Shown here: in pieces, positions 24,344 through 34,357 of the stretch
How positions within the stretch are numbered: position 1 is the first letter of the stretch
Layout: each line of letters opens with the position of its first letter
Origin: Deltaproteobacteria bacterium
Lineage (GTDB): Bacteria > Myxococcota_A > UBA9160 > PR03
Length of the DNA: 64,000 bases
Assembly (NCBI GenBank): GCA_035063765.1
Contig: JAPSFT010000006.1
Location: forward strand, 124,001-188,000
Direction: 5' to 3'
The notes under the pieces: model-generated
The model's input: the letters and a program-made list of their open reading frames with translations, nothing else
Told to the model about the DNA's origin: nothing
The model's database searches: none
Program-made: the position numbers and the translations under genes

Positions 24344-25408
24344 ATGAGCGCACCCACGAACGGGGACTCGCGGCGGCAGCCGCTCCGGCTCGGGGACCCG
24401 TTCGCGCCGGTGGTCGGGCCCGATCCGCTCGCGCCCTGGCTCGATGCGCTCGACCGGCGGGCGCCCGGCGCCGAGCTGCGGGCCGCGCTCGCCGTCGAGG
24501 TCGCGGCGCCCGAGCCGGAGCCGCCGGCCGCGCCGCCGCCGGCACCGGCACCTGCCCCGCGCCCGGCCGACCTCGAGCTCGACGAGGACTGGCAGCGGCT
24601 CGCGCGGCGCGTCGGCGAGGAGCCGGCGCGCCGGCTCGCGCTGGTGGCGTCGGGCGTCGAGGGCTGGGATCGCTTCGGCCTCTCGCCGGGCGCGCTCCGC
24701 CAGGCCTTCCCCTTCTTCCTCGGGCTCTACCGCTCGTGGTTCCGCGTGCGGAGCGAGGGACACGCGCACCTGCCGGCAGAGGGTCCCTTGGTGCTCGCCG
24801 CCAACCACGGCGGCCTGCTGCCCTTCGACGGGGCGATGGCGGTGATCGACCTGCTCCTCCATGGCGACCCGCCGCGCCTCGCGCGCGCGATCGTGGACCG
24901 CTGGGCCGGCTCGCTGCCCTGGGTGAACGTCTTCTTCGCACGCGTCGGACAGGTGGTCGGCACCCACGAGAACCTCGCGCGCCTGCTCGCCGACGGCGAG
25001 ACGGTGCTGGTGTTCCCGGAAGGCATGGACGGGATCCGCAAGCCGATCACGCAGCGCCACCGCCTGCAGCGCTTCCACGCCGGCTTCGTCGAGCACGCCT
25101 TGCGCGCGCGGGCGCCGATCGTGCCGATGGCGATCGTCGGCAGCGACGACCAGGCCCCGGTCCTGTTCGACGTGAAGCCGCTGGCGCGCCTGCTCGGCCT
25201 GCCCGTCGCGCCGATCACGCCGACCTTCCCCTGGCTCGGCCCGCTCGGCCTGCTCCCCTACCCGGTGCGCTACCGGATCGCCTACGGCGAGCCGCTGCGC
25301 TTCCACGAGCGCTTCGCGCCCGGCGCCGCCGCGGATCCCGCCGTCGTGCGCGCCCTGGCAGGGCAGGTGCGGCGCGCCATCCAGCACCTGATCGACGCGC
25401 GCCGATGA
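24344..25408 (+). CDS. Lysophospholipid acyltransferase-family protein with Pro/Ala-rich N-terminal extension (pair 2)
   Basis: 354 residues from the ATG at 24344, preceded by GGGGAGG. Residues about 1-85 are a proline/alanine-rich linker; then an acyltransferase domain: LVLAANHGGLLPFDGAM (HX6D), VLVFPEGMDGIRK, APIVPMAIVGSDDQ, and the block APITPTFPWLGPLGLLPYPVRYRIAYGEPLRF. That last block is nearly the same as in the acyltransferase at 17.9 kb, so they are paralogs. Its TGA overlaps the ATG of the next gene (25405-25408), so translation is coupled. Catalytic activity likely; the acceptor is unknown. Confidence 0.88.
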   Translation: MSAPTNGDSRRQPLRLGDPFAPVVGPDPLAPWLDALDRRAPGAELRAALAVEVAAPEPEPPAAPPPAPAPAPRPADLELDEDWQRLARRVGEEPARRLALVASGVEGWDRFGLSPGALRQAFPFFLGLYRSWFRVRSEGHAHLPAEGPLVLAANHGGLLPFDGAMAVIDLLLHGDPPRLARAIVDRWAGSLPWVNVFFARVGQVVGTHENLARLLADGETVLVFPEGMDGIRKPITQRHRLQRFHAGFVEHALRARAPIVPMAIVGSDDQAPVLFDVKPLARLLGLPVAPITPTFPWLGPLGLLPYPVRYRIAYGEPLRFHERFAPGAAADPAVVRALAGQVRRAIQHLIDARR

Positions 25409-26496
25409 AGGCGGTGGTCGTCACGCACGCGGATCTGCCGCTCGGGCGGCGGATCGTGAAGCTCCTCTGGCACGAGCCCGGGATCGGGCGCCTCGTCGCG
25501 ATCGGCGAGGGACCGCCGCCGCGAGCCTTCGACGCGCTCCGGGCCGGTACCGAGCCGCGGCTCGTCTACGAGCAGCTCGACCACGCCCGACAGCGATCGA
25601 TCGCGGACTGGTTCCATTCGCGGCGGCTGCGCGAGATCGCGCCGGAGGCGGTGGTGTACGTGCCCCACCACGGAGCGGCGCCGGAGGGTTTGCCGGTGGT
25701 GGCGCAGGTGCCCAAGCGCGTCGCGGAGGCGCGCCTCGTGCTCCACCACGCGCTCGAGCTGCGCAGCATCCGCACGCTCGTGGCGCTCGGCAGCGCCTTC
25801 GTCTACGAGCTGGCGCCCGGCAACGCGAACCAGCTCTGCGAGGACTCCCCCCTCCGGCTCGATCCTTCCGCGCCGCCCGCGCTGCGCGCCTGGATCGACA
25901 GCGACATGCTCTTCCAGGCGGAGATCGGCAGGGCGCATGGCGCCTGGCCCTCCGGTTCATCACCCTCCGGTTCATCGCCGTCCGGTTCATCGCCGTCCGC
26001 TTCCTCGGGCCGGGCGCGCCTGCGCGTCGTGCTGCTGCGCGTGCCGACGGTGGTGGCCTCGGGGGGCTACGTGTACCTGCACCCGCTCCTCGAGGGTGCC
26101 GCCGGGCCGCGGCCGCGGCCGGCGGGCTTCGACCCGCTGTGCCCGGTGATCGCCGACAAGGACGTGGCACGCGCCGTGGCGGCGGCCCTCGCGAGCGGGG
26201 CCTGCGGGGTGTTCCAGGTCGCGGGGCACGAACGCCTGCCGCTCTCGGTCCTGGGCCGCTGGACCGGCCGGCCCACGCTGCCGGTGCCGGGTCCGCTGCT
26301 CGGCCTGGCGGCACGCGGCGCGGCGTGGCTCGGCCTCGCCGAGGCGGCTCTCGACGCGCCGCTCGCGCGCCACGGGATGAGCCTCGACGTGCGCCGGGCC
26401 GAAACGGGGCTGGGCTTCCGGCCGCGCTATCGGATCGGCCTCGCCCGGGCGGGGGACGGCGCGCTGCGCCTCGAGGCGGTTCCGGCGCCGGCCTGA
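25405..26496 (+). CDS. Degenerate NAD-dependent epimerase/dehydratase-like protein (pair 2)
   Basis: 363 residues. The layout matches the SDR of pair 1 (RTLVALGSAFVYELAPGN corresponding to KLVVISSSYVYG, then VIADKDVARAVAAALASGACGVFQVAGHE). The Rossmann glycine motif is lost (VVVTHADLPLGRR) and no YxxxK is seen. It contains an insertion of four PSGSS-type repeats about residue 182-201. It therefore looks non-catalytic, though it may still bind nucleotide or partner. It begins inside the acyltransferase stop codon (ATGA). Confidence 0.72.
   Translation: MKAVVVTHADLPLGRRIVKLLWHEPGIGRLVAIGEGPPPRAFDALRAGTEPRLVYEQLDHARQRSIADWFHSRRLREIAPEAVVYVPHHGAAPEGLPVVAQVPKRVAEARLVLHHALELRSIRTLVALGSAFVYELAPGNANQLCEDSPLRLDPSAPPALRAWIDSDMLFQAEIGRAHGAWPSGSSPSGSSPSGSSPSASSGRARLRVVLLRVPTVVASGGYVYLHPLLEGAAGPRPRPAGFDPLCPVIADKDVARAVAAALASGACGVFQVAGHERLPLSVLGRWTGRPTLPVPGPLLGLAARGAAWLGLAEAALDAPLARHGMSLDVRRAETGLGFRPRYRIGLARAGDGALRLEAVPAPA
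25948..26007 (+). repeat. Four tandem 15-bp units encoding PSGSS/PSASS
   Basis: Four in-frame 15-base copies (25948-25962, 25963-25977, 25978-25992, 25993-26007) encode PSGSS, PSGSS, PSGSS and PSASS inside the SDR-like gene. They form a low-complexity insert between the two halves of the fold; copy number could vary between strains. Confidence 0.88.
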
Positions 26497-26581
26497 GGCG
26501 CAAGGCCCCGGTGGCCGCTATCCTGCGCCCCCTTTTCGCGAGCCACAGGCGAGCGAAGCGCACCAGCCCGGGAGCCCCACC

Positions 26582-27145
26582 GTGGAAGTCGACACCTCGC
26601 AGTTCCGCAACGGCCTCAAGTTCCTGCTCGACGGCCAGCCCTTCGTCATGACCTTCTTCCAGCACGTGAAGCCGGGCAAGGGCGGCGCCTTCGTGCGTAC
26701 CAAGGTCAAGAACCTCCTCAACGGCAAGGTGCTCGAGCGCAACTTCCGCTCCGGCGAGCGGGTGGAGCTTGCCGACATCGAGGAGAAGCACATGCAGTAC
26801 CTCTACCTCGACGGCGAGAGCCTGGTCTTCATGGACCAGGAGAGCTTCGACCAGATCCCCTTCTCGCAGGAGGTGGTGGGCGACGCCCGCAAGTTCCTGA
26901 AGGAGAACACGGAGGTCGACGTGTTGTTCTGGAACGGGCGCCCGGTGAACGTCGAGCTGCCCTCGTTCATCGAGCTGCTCGTGACCCGCTGCGACCCCGG
27001 CCTCAAGGGCGACACCGCGTCCGGCGCGACCAAGCCCGCCACGCTCGAGACCGGTGCGGTCGTGAACGTCCCGCTCTTCGTCAAGGAGGGCGACGTCCTG
27101 CGCATCGACACCCGGACCGAGGAGTACGTCGACCGGGTGCGGTAA
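26582..27145 (+). CDS. efp: Translation elongation factor P
   Basis: 187 residues, GTG start at 26582. KOW-like N-terminal domain with HVKPGKGGAF (the post-translationally modifiable Lys33 in PGKGG), RTKVKNLLNGKVLERNFRSGE, MQYLYLDGES and C-terminal PSFIELLVTRCDPGLKGDTASGATKPATLETGAVVNVPLFVKEGD. EF-P relieves ribosome stalling at polyproline; several proline-rich proteins are encoded in this window. No epmA/B or earP is in the window. Confidence 0.96.
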   Translation: MEVDTSQFRNGLKFLLDGQPFVMTFFQHVKPGKGGAFVRTKVKNLLNGKVLERNFRSGERVELADIEEKHMQYLYLDGESLVFMDQESFDQIPFSQEVVGDARKFLKENTEVDVLFWNGRPVNVELPSFIELLVTRCDPGLKGDTASGATKPATLETGAVVNVPLFVKEGDVLRIDTRTEEYVDRVR

Positions 27146-27157
27146 GGTCCGGTCGCG

Positions 27158-28144
27158 ATGCGCGGCGACCAGCTCGCGAGACAGTGGAAGCTGATCCAGC
27201 GGCTCGCCCGCAGCCGTTGGGGCGCCGGCCTCGACGACCTCGTCGAGGAGCTCGGCTGCGTGCGCCGCACGGTCTACCGCGACCTCGAGGCGTTGATGGC
27301 GGCGGGCTTCCCGGTGACGACCGAGAAGCGCGACGGCCGCGTCTACTACCGCTTCGTCGAGACCTTCAAGCTCGGCGACGTCCCCTTCACGCCCGACGAG
27401 ATCCTCTCGCTGGCCTTCGGCGAGGACCTCTTGCGGGCGCTCGAGGGGACCGTCTTCCACGACTCGATCCGCTCGGCGCTCGACAAGATCCGCAGCGCGC
27501 TCGGCCCGTCGGTGAGCGAGTTCCTGGCCCAGCTCGGCGAGTCGTTCCGCGTGCTGCCCGGTCCGCACGAGAGCTATGCCGCGCTGCGCGACACGATCCG
27601 GGTGCTGAACGACGCCGTGCTCGCGCGCCGCACCGTGCGCATGCGCTACCGCACGGGTGCCACGGGCCGCGAGAGGACGCGCGAGCTCGACCCCTACCGC
27701 GTCTGGTACCGCGCCGGCGCGCTCTACGTGGTGGGACACGACCACCTCTCCGACGAGGTGCGCACCTTCGCGGTCGGGCGCATCCGCGAGATCGAGACCA
27801 CGGCGGCACGCTTCCGGGTCCCCGAGAGCTTCGACTTCGAGGCGCGGGTGGGGGCGGCCTTCGGCGTCGTGGCCGAACCGCCGATGAAGGTCCGCATCCT
27901 CTTCGACCGGCGCCATGCCGGTTGGGTCGGCTCGCGCACCTGGCATCCGAGCCAGCAGCTCGTGCCGCGCCGCGGCGGCGCGCTCGAGCTCACGATGGAG
28001 GTGGGCGGCGCGGCCGAGGTGCGCAGCTGGGTGCTCTCGTTCGGCTCGGGCGCCGAGGTGCTCGAGCCGCAGTCGCTGCGCGACGAGGTGCGCGAGGAGC
28101 TCGCCGGGGCGGCGGCACGCTACGCGCCGCCGCCCCGGCGCTGA
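27158..28144 (+). CDS. WYL-domain transcriptional regulator with N-terminal helix-turn-helix
   Basis: 328 residues. N-terminal winged HTH (RQWKLIQRLARSRWGAGLDDLVEELGCVRRTVYRDLEALMAAGFPV) and a WYL sensor domain (VRMRYRTG... RELDPYRVWYRAGALYVVGHDHLSDEVRTFAVGRIREIE) followed by the C-terminal extension typical of YafY-type regulators. Such proteins often respond to nucleic acids or nucleotides, and some control defence or DNA-damage genes. It lies 12 bases after efp but its target is unknown. Confidence 0.9.
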   Translation: MRGDQLARQWKLIQRLARSRWGAGLDDLVEELGCVRRTVYRDLEALMAAGFPVTTEKRDGRVYYRFVETFKLGDVPFTPDEILSLAFGEDLLRALEGTVFHDSIRSALDKIRSALGPSVSEFLAQLGESFRVLPGPHESYAALRDTIRVLNDAVLARRTVRMRYRTGATGRERTRELDPYRVWYRAGALYVVGHDHLSDEVRTFAVGRIREIETTAARFRVPESFDFEARVGAAFGVVAEPPMKVRILFDRRHAGWVGSRTWHPSQQLVPRRGGALELTMEVGGAAEVRSWVLSFGSGAEVLEPQSLRDEVREELAGAAARYAPPPRR

Positions 28145-28160
28145 TCGCTCGCGCGCTCGG

Positions 28161-29225
28161 CTAGTGCGCCGCCGGGGCCTGCTCGCGCGAGGCCCGGTCG
28201 TAGAGCATCCCGAGGCTCCGGTACTGCGCCTCGGTCCGCTCGGTGATGAGGCCGAGGTTGCGCAGGTTCGGGATCACGGTGTGCATGTAGGGCATGCTGT
28301 TCAGCTCGGACCAGTTCGGCATCGCGAGGGCGGCCCGGGTCAGGTTGGCGCCGTCGATGCCGTACTTGGGGCCCAGCACGTGGAGCATGTCGAGCTGTTG
28401 GTTGGCGTTGAGCGCCTCGAGGATCCCGAAGGCCCAGTCCTCCATCTCCGCCTTCTCGGCGGCGTCCGCCTCGCGCACCGCGCGCCGCATGCTGAGCACG
28501 CCGAAGGCGGCGTGGCGCGACTCGTCCTGCTCGACGCGGCGGATCATCTCCTCGAGCAGGGGGTTGCGGGTCTCGCGCCGGATCAGGTCGAAGATGCCGA
28601 CCGCCATGCCCTCGAAGAGCGTCTGCATCCCGAGCGTCTTCTTGCGCGCGGTGTCGGCCTGGAGCAGCCGGTCGAGCAGGACCTTGAGCGTCGGACTGAT
28701 CGGGTAGATCGTTCCCATCTTGCGGGACACGAACTTCGCGATCGCCTCGATGTGGCGCGCCTCGTCGGTCACCTGGCTCGCGGCGTACCACTTCTCGTCC
28801 ATCTTGGTGCAGGCGTTGGTGAGCTGGCCACAGAGCTGCAGCGCCGCCTGCTCCCCGTGCAGGAGCTGCGAGAGCAGGTGGGCGAGCTCGTCGAAGGCGG
28901 CGGCCTTCTGGGTGGCCTCGTCCTTGCCCATCAGCTTGCAGATCTGGGCCAGCATCGAGCCCTCGGGGTTCATCAGCCACTCGTCCTTCGAAACCGGCTG
29001 GGACCAGTCGAGGTCGCGTTCGGCGTTCCACTGGTTGACCTTGCCCTTCTCGTAGAGGGCGCGCAGCTCCTCGACCTCGGAGCCGTACTCCCAGGTCCAG
29101 TTCAGGGTGAGCGGCGCGGCGACGTCGGTCTTCTCGCGCAGCCGGGCGATCTCCGTCTCGTCTACGAACTCGATCACCTCGAACTGCCCGAAGCGCTTGC
29201 GATGGTCCTCGATGAGCTTGTGCAT
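28161..29225 (-). CDS. Ferritin-like di-iron protein (uncharacterised oxygenase-like)
   Basis: 354 residues. The helix motifs of a carboxylate-bridged di-iron site are visible: LLHGEQAALQL (Glu), TDEARHIEAIAKF (E-x-x-H), LFEGMAVGIF (Glu) and EQDESRHAAFG (E-x-x-H). The pattern is that of ferritin-like/ribonucleotide-reductase R2-like oxygenases. The reaction is unknown. The gene follows the TetR gene by 36 bases on the same strand and may be regulated by it. A related gene is at 46.0 kb. Confidence 0.8.
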   Translation of the reverse strand: MHKLIEDHRKRFGQFEVIEFVDETEIARLREKTDVAAPLTLNWTWEYGSEVEELRALYEKGKVNQWNAERDLDWSQPVSKDEWLMNPEGSMLAQICKLMGKDEATQKAAAFDELAHLLSQLLHGEQAALQLCGQLTNACTKMDEKWYAASQVTDEARHIEAIAKFVSRKMGTIYPISPTLKVLLDRLLQADTARKKTLGMQTLFEGMAVGIFDLIRRETRNPLLEEMIRRVEQDESRHAAFGVLSMRRAVREADAAEKAEMEDWAFGILEALNANQQLDMLHVLGPKYGIDGANLTRAALAMPNWSELNSMPYMHTVIPNLRNLGLITERTEAQYRSLGMLYDRASREQAPAAH

Positions 29226-29261
29226 CGTCGTTCTCCCGTTGGGCGTGCGTGGGGCGCTGGT

Positions 29262-29921
29262 TCACCTGGATCCGGCGGGCGACGCCGCCAGACCGTGGTG
29301 GAGGAAGGCCTTGACCTCGTCCTTGTGACGCCGTACGGCGTCGGCCGAGAGCAGCGAGCCGCCGAGCAGGCCCTCGCCGAACTCGCCGGACGCGAAGTGG
29401 TAGACGGTGGCGCCGATCAGGGTCTGGAGGGTGTGGGGGCCCGCGCTCGGGCGGAAGGCGCCGCTCTCCGTCCCCTCGCGCAGGAGGCCCAGGATCCCGC
29501 CGAGGACCGACTGCAGGCGCTGCTCGGCAGCGCGCCCCTCGTCCCAGGCCTCGGCCTCGAAGGCGTCGTCCTCGAAGAGGGCGCGCAGCAGCAGGCGCGC
29601 GGCCGGCTCGCGTTCGGCGAGCGCGTCGACGAGCTCGTCGACGAGGCGGTCGAGGCGCTCGGGCGGCGAGCCGGGAGCCGCGAGCGCGACACCGAGCCGG
29701 TCGTCGAGCTGGGTGAGCAGCCGCTCGAGCACGGCGAGATAGAGCTGCGCCTTGCTGCGGAAGTGATGGAAGAGCGACGACTTCCCGAGCCCGGCGGCGT
29801 CGGCCACCTCGCGCATGCCGACCCCCTCGAAGCCGCGGCGCGCGAACAGCGCCTCGGCGACGTCGAGGATCTTGTCGCGCGAGCTCGGCGCGGCGAGCGG
29901 ATCGTTGGGGGGCGTCGTCAC
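29262..29921 (-). CDS. TetR-family transcriptional regulator
   Basis: 219 residues from GTG 29921. N-terminal HTH: RDKILDVAEALFARRGFEGVGMREVADAAGLGKSSLFHHFRSKAQLYLAVLERLL, a classic TetR DNA-binding domain. The C-terminal ligand-binding part is of the TetR_C type found in fatty-acid or drug regulators. Two identical-arm palindromes lie 40-80 bases upstream of the start, fitting autoregulation. The next gene downstream (ferritin-like) is the probable target. Confidence 0.93.
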   Translation of the reverse strand: MTTPPNDPLAAPSSRDKILDVAEALFARRGFEGVGMREVADAAGLGKSSLFHHFRSKAQLYLAVLERLLTQLDDRLGVALAAPGSPPERLDRLVDELVDALAEREPAARLLLRALFEDDAFEAEAWDEGRAAEQRLQSVLGGILGLLREGTESGAFRPSAGPHTLQTLIGATVYHFASGEFGEGLLGGSLLSADAVRRHKDEVKAFLHHGLAASPAGSR

Positions 29922-29959
29922 GTGGGATCCCTGGATTCCATCGGCTTCCGGACTCGATC

Positions 29960-29973
29960 CGACCGACTGGTCG
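29960..29973. promoter_or_regulatory. Putative TetR operator 1 (CGACC-N4-GGTCG)
   Basis: CGACCGACTGGTCG is an inverted repeat with 5-bp arms and a 4-base centre. It lies 39-52 bases upstream of the TetR GTG start. A second copy with the same arms is 29 bp away, so both could bind TetR dimers. Confidence 0.6.
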
Positions 29974-29983
29974 CCCGAACAGC

Positions 29984-31033
29984 CTACTCGACCATCTGGT
30001 CGGGTGCCAGACAGGATTCGGCCAGCCCCGACTCGATCTGGAGGCCCTCCTGGCAGGGGCTCCCGGGGAGGGCGTCGGGGTTGGAGCCAGGCGGCGCTAG
30101 TGAGAGCGGCCGAGGCAGCGCCCGCACGTAGGCGTCGGGCTGCCGTTCGACCGCGAAGCCCCCGGCCGCGAGCAGCTCCGGCACGCTCTCCGGGCCGATC
30201 AGATGACCGGTGCCGATCACCACGAAGCGGGCCCGCCCGTCCGCCGCCAGGGCCGTGAGCCGCTCCGCCATCCGGTGGTTGCGCTCGACGAACACCGCGC
30301 GATGGAAGGCGGCGAGCACGGGGTCGCTGCGGCCTCCGAGCAGCAGCTCGAGCAGCCGTGCCTCGTCGCCGACCTCCCAGGCCTGGAGGATCTCGCGCGT
30401 GGTCGCGAGCAAGGTCGGCGTGTTCTCGAGCATCTCGCGCAGGAGCGCGTCCTCGACCGGCGGGCCGAGCCTCCCGAACAGCGCCATCTGCTCCTCGAGC
30501 GACTCGAGCTGCGCCACCGGCTTGCCCTCTGCGGCCGCCCGGCGCAGGAACCAGGCGTCGACACCGCTCTCCGGATCGATGCCGTCCGCCTCGAACTCGA
30601 GCTGCGCGACGAGCTGCGCCAGCAGCCAGGGCCGCATGCGGCTCGCCGCCTCGAGCGGATAGCCGCGGGCGCGCAGGTAGGGCAGCAGCGCGTCCCACGT
30701 CCGGGACGAAACCACGTCGCGCAGGGTCCGCTCCGGCGGCAGCAGCCCATGGCGCTGCACGGCCTCGAGCCGCTCCAGGTCCGGCAGCCGGTCGAGGTCG
30801 ACCTCGACCACCAGCGCGCCCGCGCGTGCCCAGTCGAGCTCCATCTCGAGGGGCGGCACGAGCTCGCGCCCGTCACCCACGTGGACCGAGCCGAGCAGGA
30901 AGAGCACGGCGCCGCCAGGGGCGCGAGCGTGCCAGTAGAAGGCGGCGGGAGGCGGCGGCGCGGGAGGCGGCGGCGCGGCGCAGCCGAGCCAGGCCAGCCC
31001 GAGCAGCAGCACGGCCCACGCCCATCGACGCAC
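29984..31033 (-). CDS. TraB/GumN-family lipoprotein
   Basis: 349 residues from GTG 31033. Signal with a lipobox-like AWLGC, then Pro-rich linker, then the TraB/PrgY/GumN domain: VLFLLGSVHVGDGRELVP (the conserved G-x-x-H), ESLEEQMALFGRLGP, AVFVERNHRMAERL and FVVIGTGHLIGPESVPELL. The fold is related to EreA/ChaN hydrolases, with probable envelope function. The GTG overlaps the stop of the M16 gene by one base (TAGTG). Last member of the M16-M16-TraB unit. Confidence 0.85.
   Translation of the reverse strand: MRRWAWAVLLLGLAWLGCAAPPPPAPPPPAAFYWHARAPGGAVLFLLGSVHVGDGRELVPPLEMELDWARAGALVVEVDLDRLPDLERLEAVQRHGLLPPERTLRDVVSSRTWDALLPYLRARGYPLEAASRMRPWLLAQLVAQLEFEADGIDPESGVDAWFLRRAAAEGKPVAQLESLEEQMALFGRLGPPVEDALLREMLENTPTLLATTREILQAWEVGDEARLLELLLGGRSDPVLAAFHRAVFVERNHRMAERLTALAADGRARFVVIGTGHLIGPESVPELLAAGGFAVERQPDAYVRALPRPLSLAPPGSNPDALPGSPCQEGLQIESGLAESCLAPDQMVE
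29989..30002. promoter_or_regulatory. Putative TetR operator 2 (CGACC-N4-GGTCG)
   Basis: CGACCATCTGGTCG has the same arms as operator 1 and the same 4-base spacer length with different spacer bases (GACT versus ATCT). It lies inside the last codons of the TraB-like gene. Centre-to-centre distance is 29 bp, near three helical turns, so dimers would lie on the same face. Confidence 0.6.
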
Positions 31034-32459
31034 TACGGTTTCACGACCTCCACCGGTCCGAAGCGCTCGAGCTGCGGGCGCAGCACCTCCAGGGGGCCGA
31101 CCGCCACGATCACCATCCGATCGGGGTGCAGGAGGCGGAGCGCGGCCTCGTGCACCTCCTCGAGCGTGACGTCGTTGAGGCGCGTGCGGTAGGTGTCGAG
31201 CGAGTCCCGCGGCAGGCCGTAGACATCGAGCTCCACGAGCGCGCCGGCGATCGCCGCGGAGGTCTCGAGCCCGAGCACGAAGCGGCCGGCGCTCAGACTG
31301 CGCGCGTTGCGCAGCTCGTCCCGGGAGGGGGCCTCGCGGCGCAGCCGCTCGATCTCCTCGAGCACGATGTCGACCACCCGGCCCGCCTCCGGCGCCCGCG
31401 TCGAGGTCGAGACGACGAAGGGGCCCGGGTGGCGGCGCATCGCGAAGCCCGATCCGATTCCGTAGGCGAGGCCCTCGTCGGCGCGTACGCGGCTCATCAG
31501 CCGCGCCAGGAAGCCGCCGCCGCCCAGGATCGTGTTCATGAGCCCGGCCGCGATGCGGCGCTCGTCGGTGCGCGCGATCCCCTCGTGGGCGAGCGCGAGC
31601 TGGGCCTGCCCGAGATCGGGCCGGTCCACCAGCACGACGCCGCGTGCGGGCGGGGTCGGCGTGGGGGGCGGCGGGCCGGGCGCCGGCGGCGTCCCCGCCT
31701 CCCACGCGCCGAATCGCGCGCGCACCTGCGCGAGCGCGTCCTGCTCGGCGACGTCGCCCACCACGTAGAGGATCGCGTTGCTCGCGACGAACAGGCGCCG
31801 GTGCATCGCGCGCAACACCGCGGCGTCGAGCCCGGCGACGGGCGCGGGCGCTCCCGACACCGGGAGGCCGTAGCGATGCCCGTCGTAGAGCGTCCGGGCG
31901 AGCTGGCGGCCGAGCAAGGCGCCCGGGTCGTCCTTCTCCTGCTCGAATCCGGCCAGCGTCTCCGCGCGCGCGCGCGCTACCTCGGGCGCGTCGAAGCGCG
32001 GGCGCAGGGCCACGTCGGCCAGCAGGTCGAAGAGCGTGCCCGTGTCGTCCGAGAGGCCCGAGAGCTCGACACTCACCGAGTCCATGCCTGCCGCGACGCC
32101 GAGGTCGGCGCCGATCCGCTCGACCGCGCGCGCGAGCGCCAGCGCGTCGAGCCCTCCGGCGCCCCGCTCCATCACGTCCGCCATCAGCGCCACCGCGCCG
32201 GCTTCGCCCTCCGCCTCGATCTCCGCGCCGCGCCGCAGCAGCAGGCCGACCTCGAGTCGCGGCAGCCCGTGGTCCTCGAGCACGAGCACCTCGAGGCCGT
32301 TCGCGAGCGTGCTCCGGTGCAGGCGGTCGGCGGGCACCACGGGCCCCTCCGCCACCGGCGGCGGCGGGAGCTCCCAGGCAGGCCGCGGCTGCAGCAGCGC
32401 GCAGCCGCCGAGCCCGAGCGCGGCGAGCCAGGCGGCGGCGAGGGGACGCAGCGCCCGGC

Positions 32460-32463
<4 letters not shown>
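31033..32463 (-). CDS. M16-family peptidase-like protein without zinc motif (non-catalytic subunit)
   Basis: 476 residues, TTG start overlapping the stop of the upstream M16 gene as TTGA. Lipoprotein signal GLGGC. M16 fold throughout (STLANGLEVLVLEDH, LMADVMERGAGG, VRADEGLAYGIGSGF) but the zinc-binding HxxEH is absent: the equivalent segment reads AVALMADVMERG. Paired M16 proteins in which one member is inactive are common (for example PqqF/PqqG-like or mitochondrial processing peptidase). Acts with the active M16 protein encoded just upstream. Confidence 0.88.
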
Positions 32464-33842
<1,379 letters not shown>

Positions 33843-33883
33843 GGCGGCGTAGCTTATCCGAGTTCTCCCGGGAGGCGAGTCGG

Positions 33884-34324
33884 GTGGAGAGCGGGCCGGC
33901 CTTGGACGCACGGATGCGGGAGATCTTCGAGCGCTGCCGCACGATCGCGGTGGTCGGCATCAAGGACGGCCCGGGCGACGACGCCTTCCGCGTGCCGGCC
34001 TACATGCAGCGCCATGGCTATCGGATCCTGCCCGTGAGCCCGAAGCTCGCCCGCGTGCTCGGCGAGCCCTGCGTCGCCTCGCTGCGCGACCTCTCGCGGC
34101 GCGACCCGGCCGGGCCGGCCGAGCTCGTGAACCTGTTCCGCGCGCCCCGGCACCTGCCGGCCCACGCCGACGAGATCCTGGCGCTCTCGCCCCTGCCCTT
34201 CGCGGCCTGGTTCCAGCTCGGCATCCGGCACGACGAGGCGGCCGCGCGGCTCGAGGCGGCGGGGGTGCGGGTCGTACAGGATCGCTGCCTGATGGTCGAG
34301 CACGCGCGGCTCACCCCCCGCTGA
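33884..34324 (+). CDS. CoA-binding domain protein (YccU type)
   Basis: 146 residues, GTG start. CoA_binding Rossmann fold: RCRTIAVVGIKDGPGDDAFRVPAYMQRHGYRILPVSP and VNLFRAPRHLPAHADEILAL, and a C-terminal VVQDRCLMVEHARL. The family binds acyl-CoA or CoA; no enzymatic role is established. It is divergent from the M16 operon (gap 41 bases) and convergent with the glycosyltransferase gene. Confidence 0.85.
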   Translation: MESGPALDARMREIFERCRTIAVVGIKDGPGDDAFRVPAYMQRHGYRILPVSPKLARVLGEPCVASLRDLSRRDPAGPAELVNLFRAPRHLPAHADEILALSPLPFAAWFQLGIRHDEAAARLEAAGVRVVQDRCLMVEHARLTPR

Positions 34325-34347
34325 GGGAGCCGCGCCGGCGCGCTCCC
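34325..34347. terminator. GC-rich hairpin between convergent genes
   Basis: GGGAGC and GCTCCC (34325-34330, 34342-34347) pair and the centre GCGCC/GGCGC pairs as well, giving an 11-bp stem with one unpaired base. It lies directly after the CoA-binding gene stop and before the glycosyltransferase stop, so a bidirectional terminator is likely. There is no T-run. Confidence 0.5.
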
Positions 34348-34357
34348 GGGCCGCGGC

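Noticed and set aside
21453-24941. A very long minus-strand open frame antisense to etfBA, parA and the acyltransferase
   Set aside because: It is produced by high GC at third codon positions; it has Arg/Gly/Ala-rich composition, no domain, and the plus-strand genes are clear.
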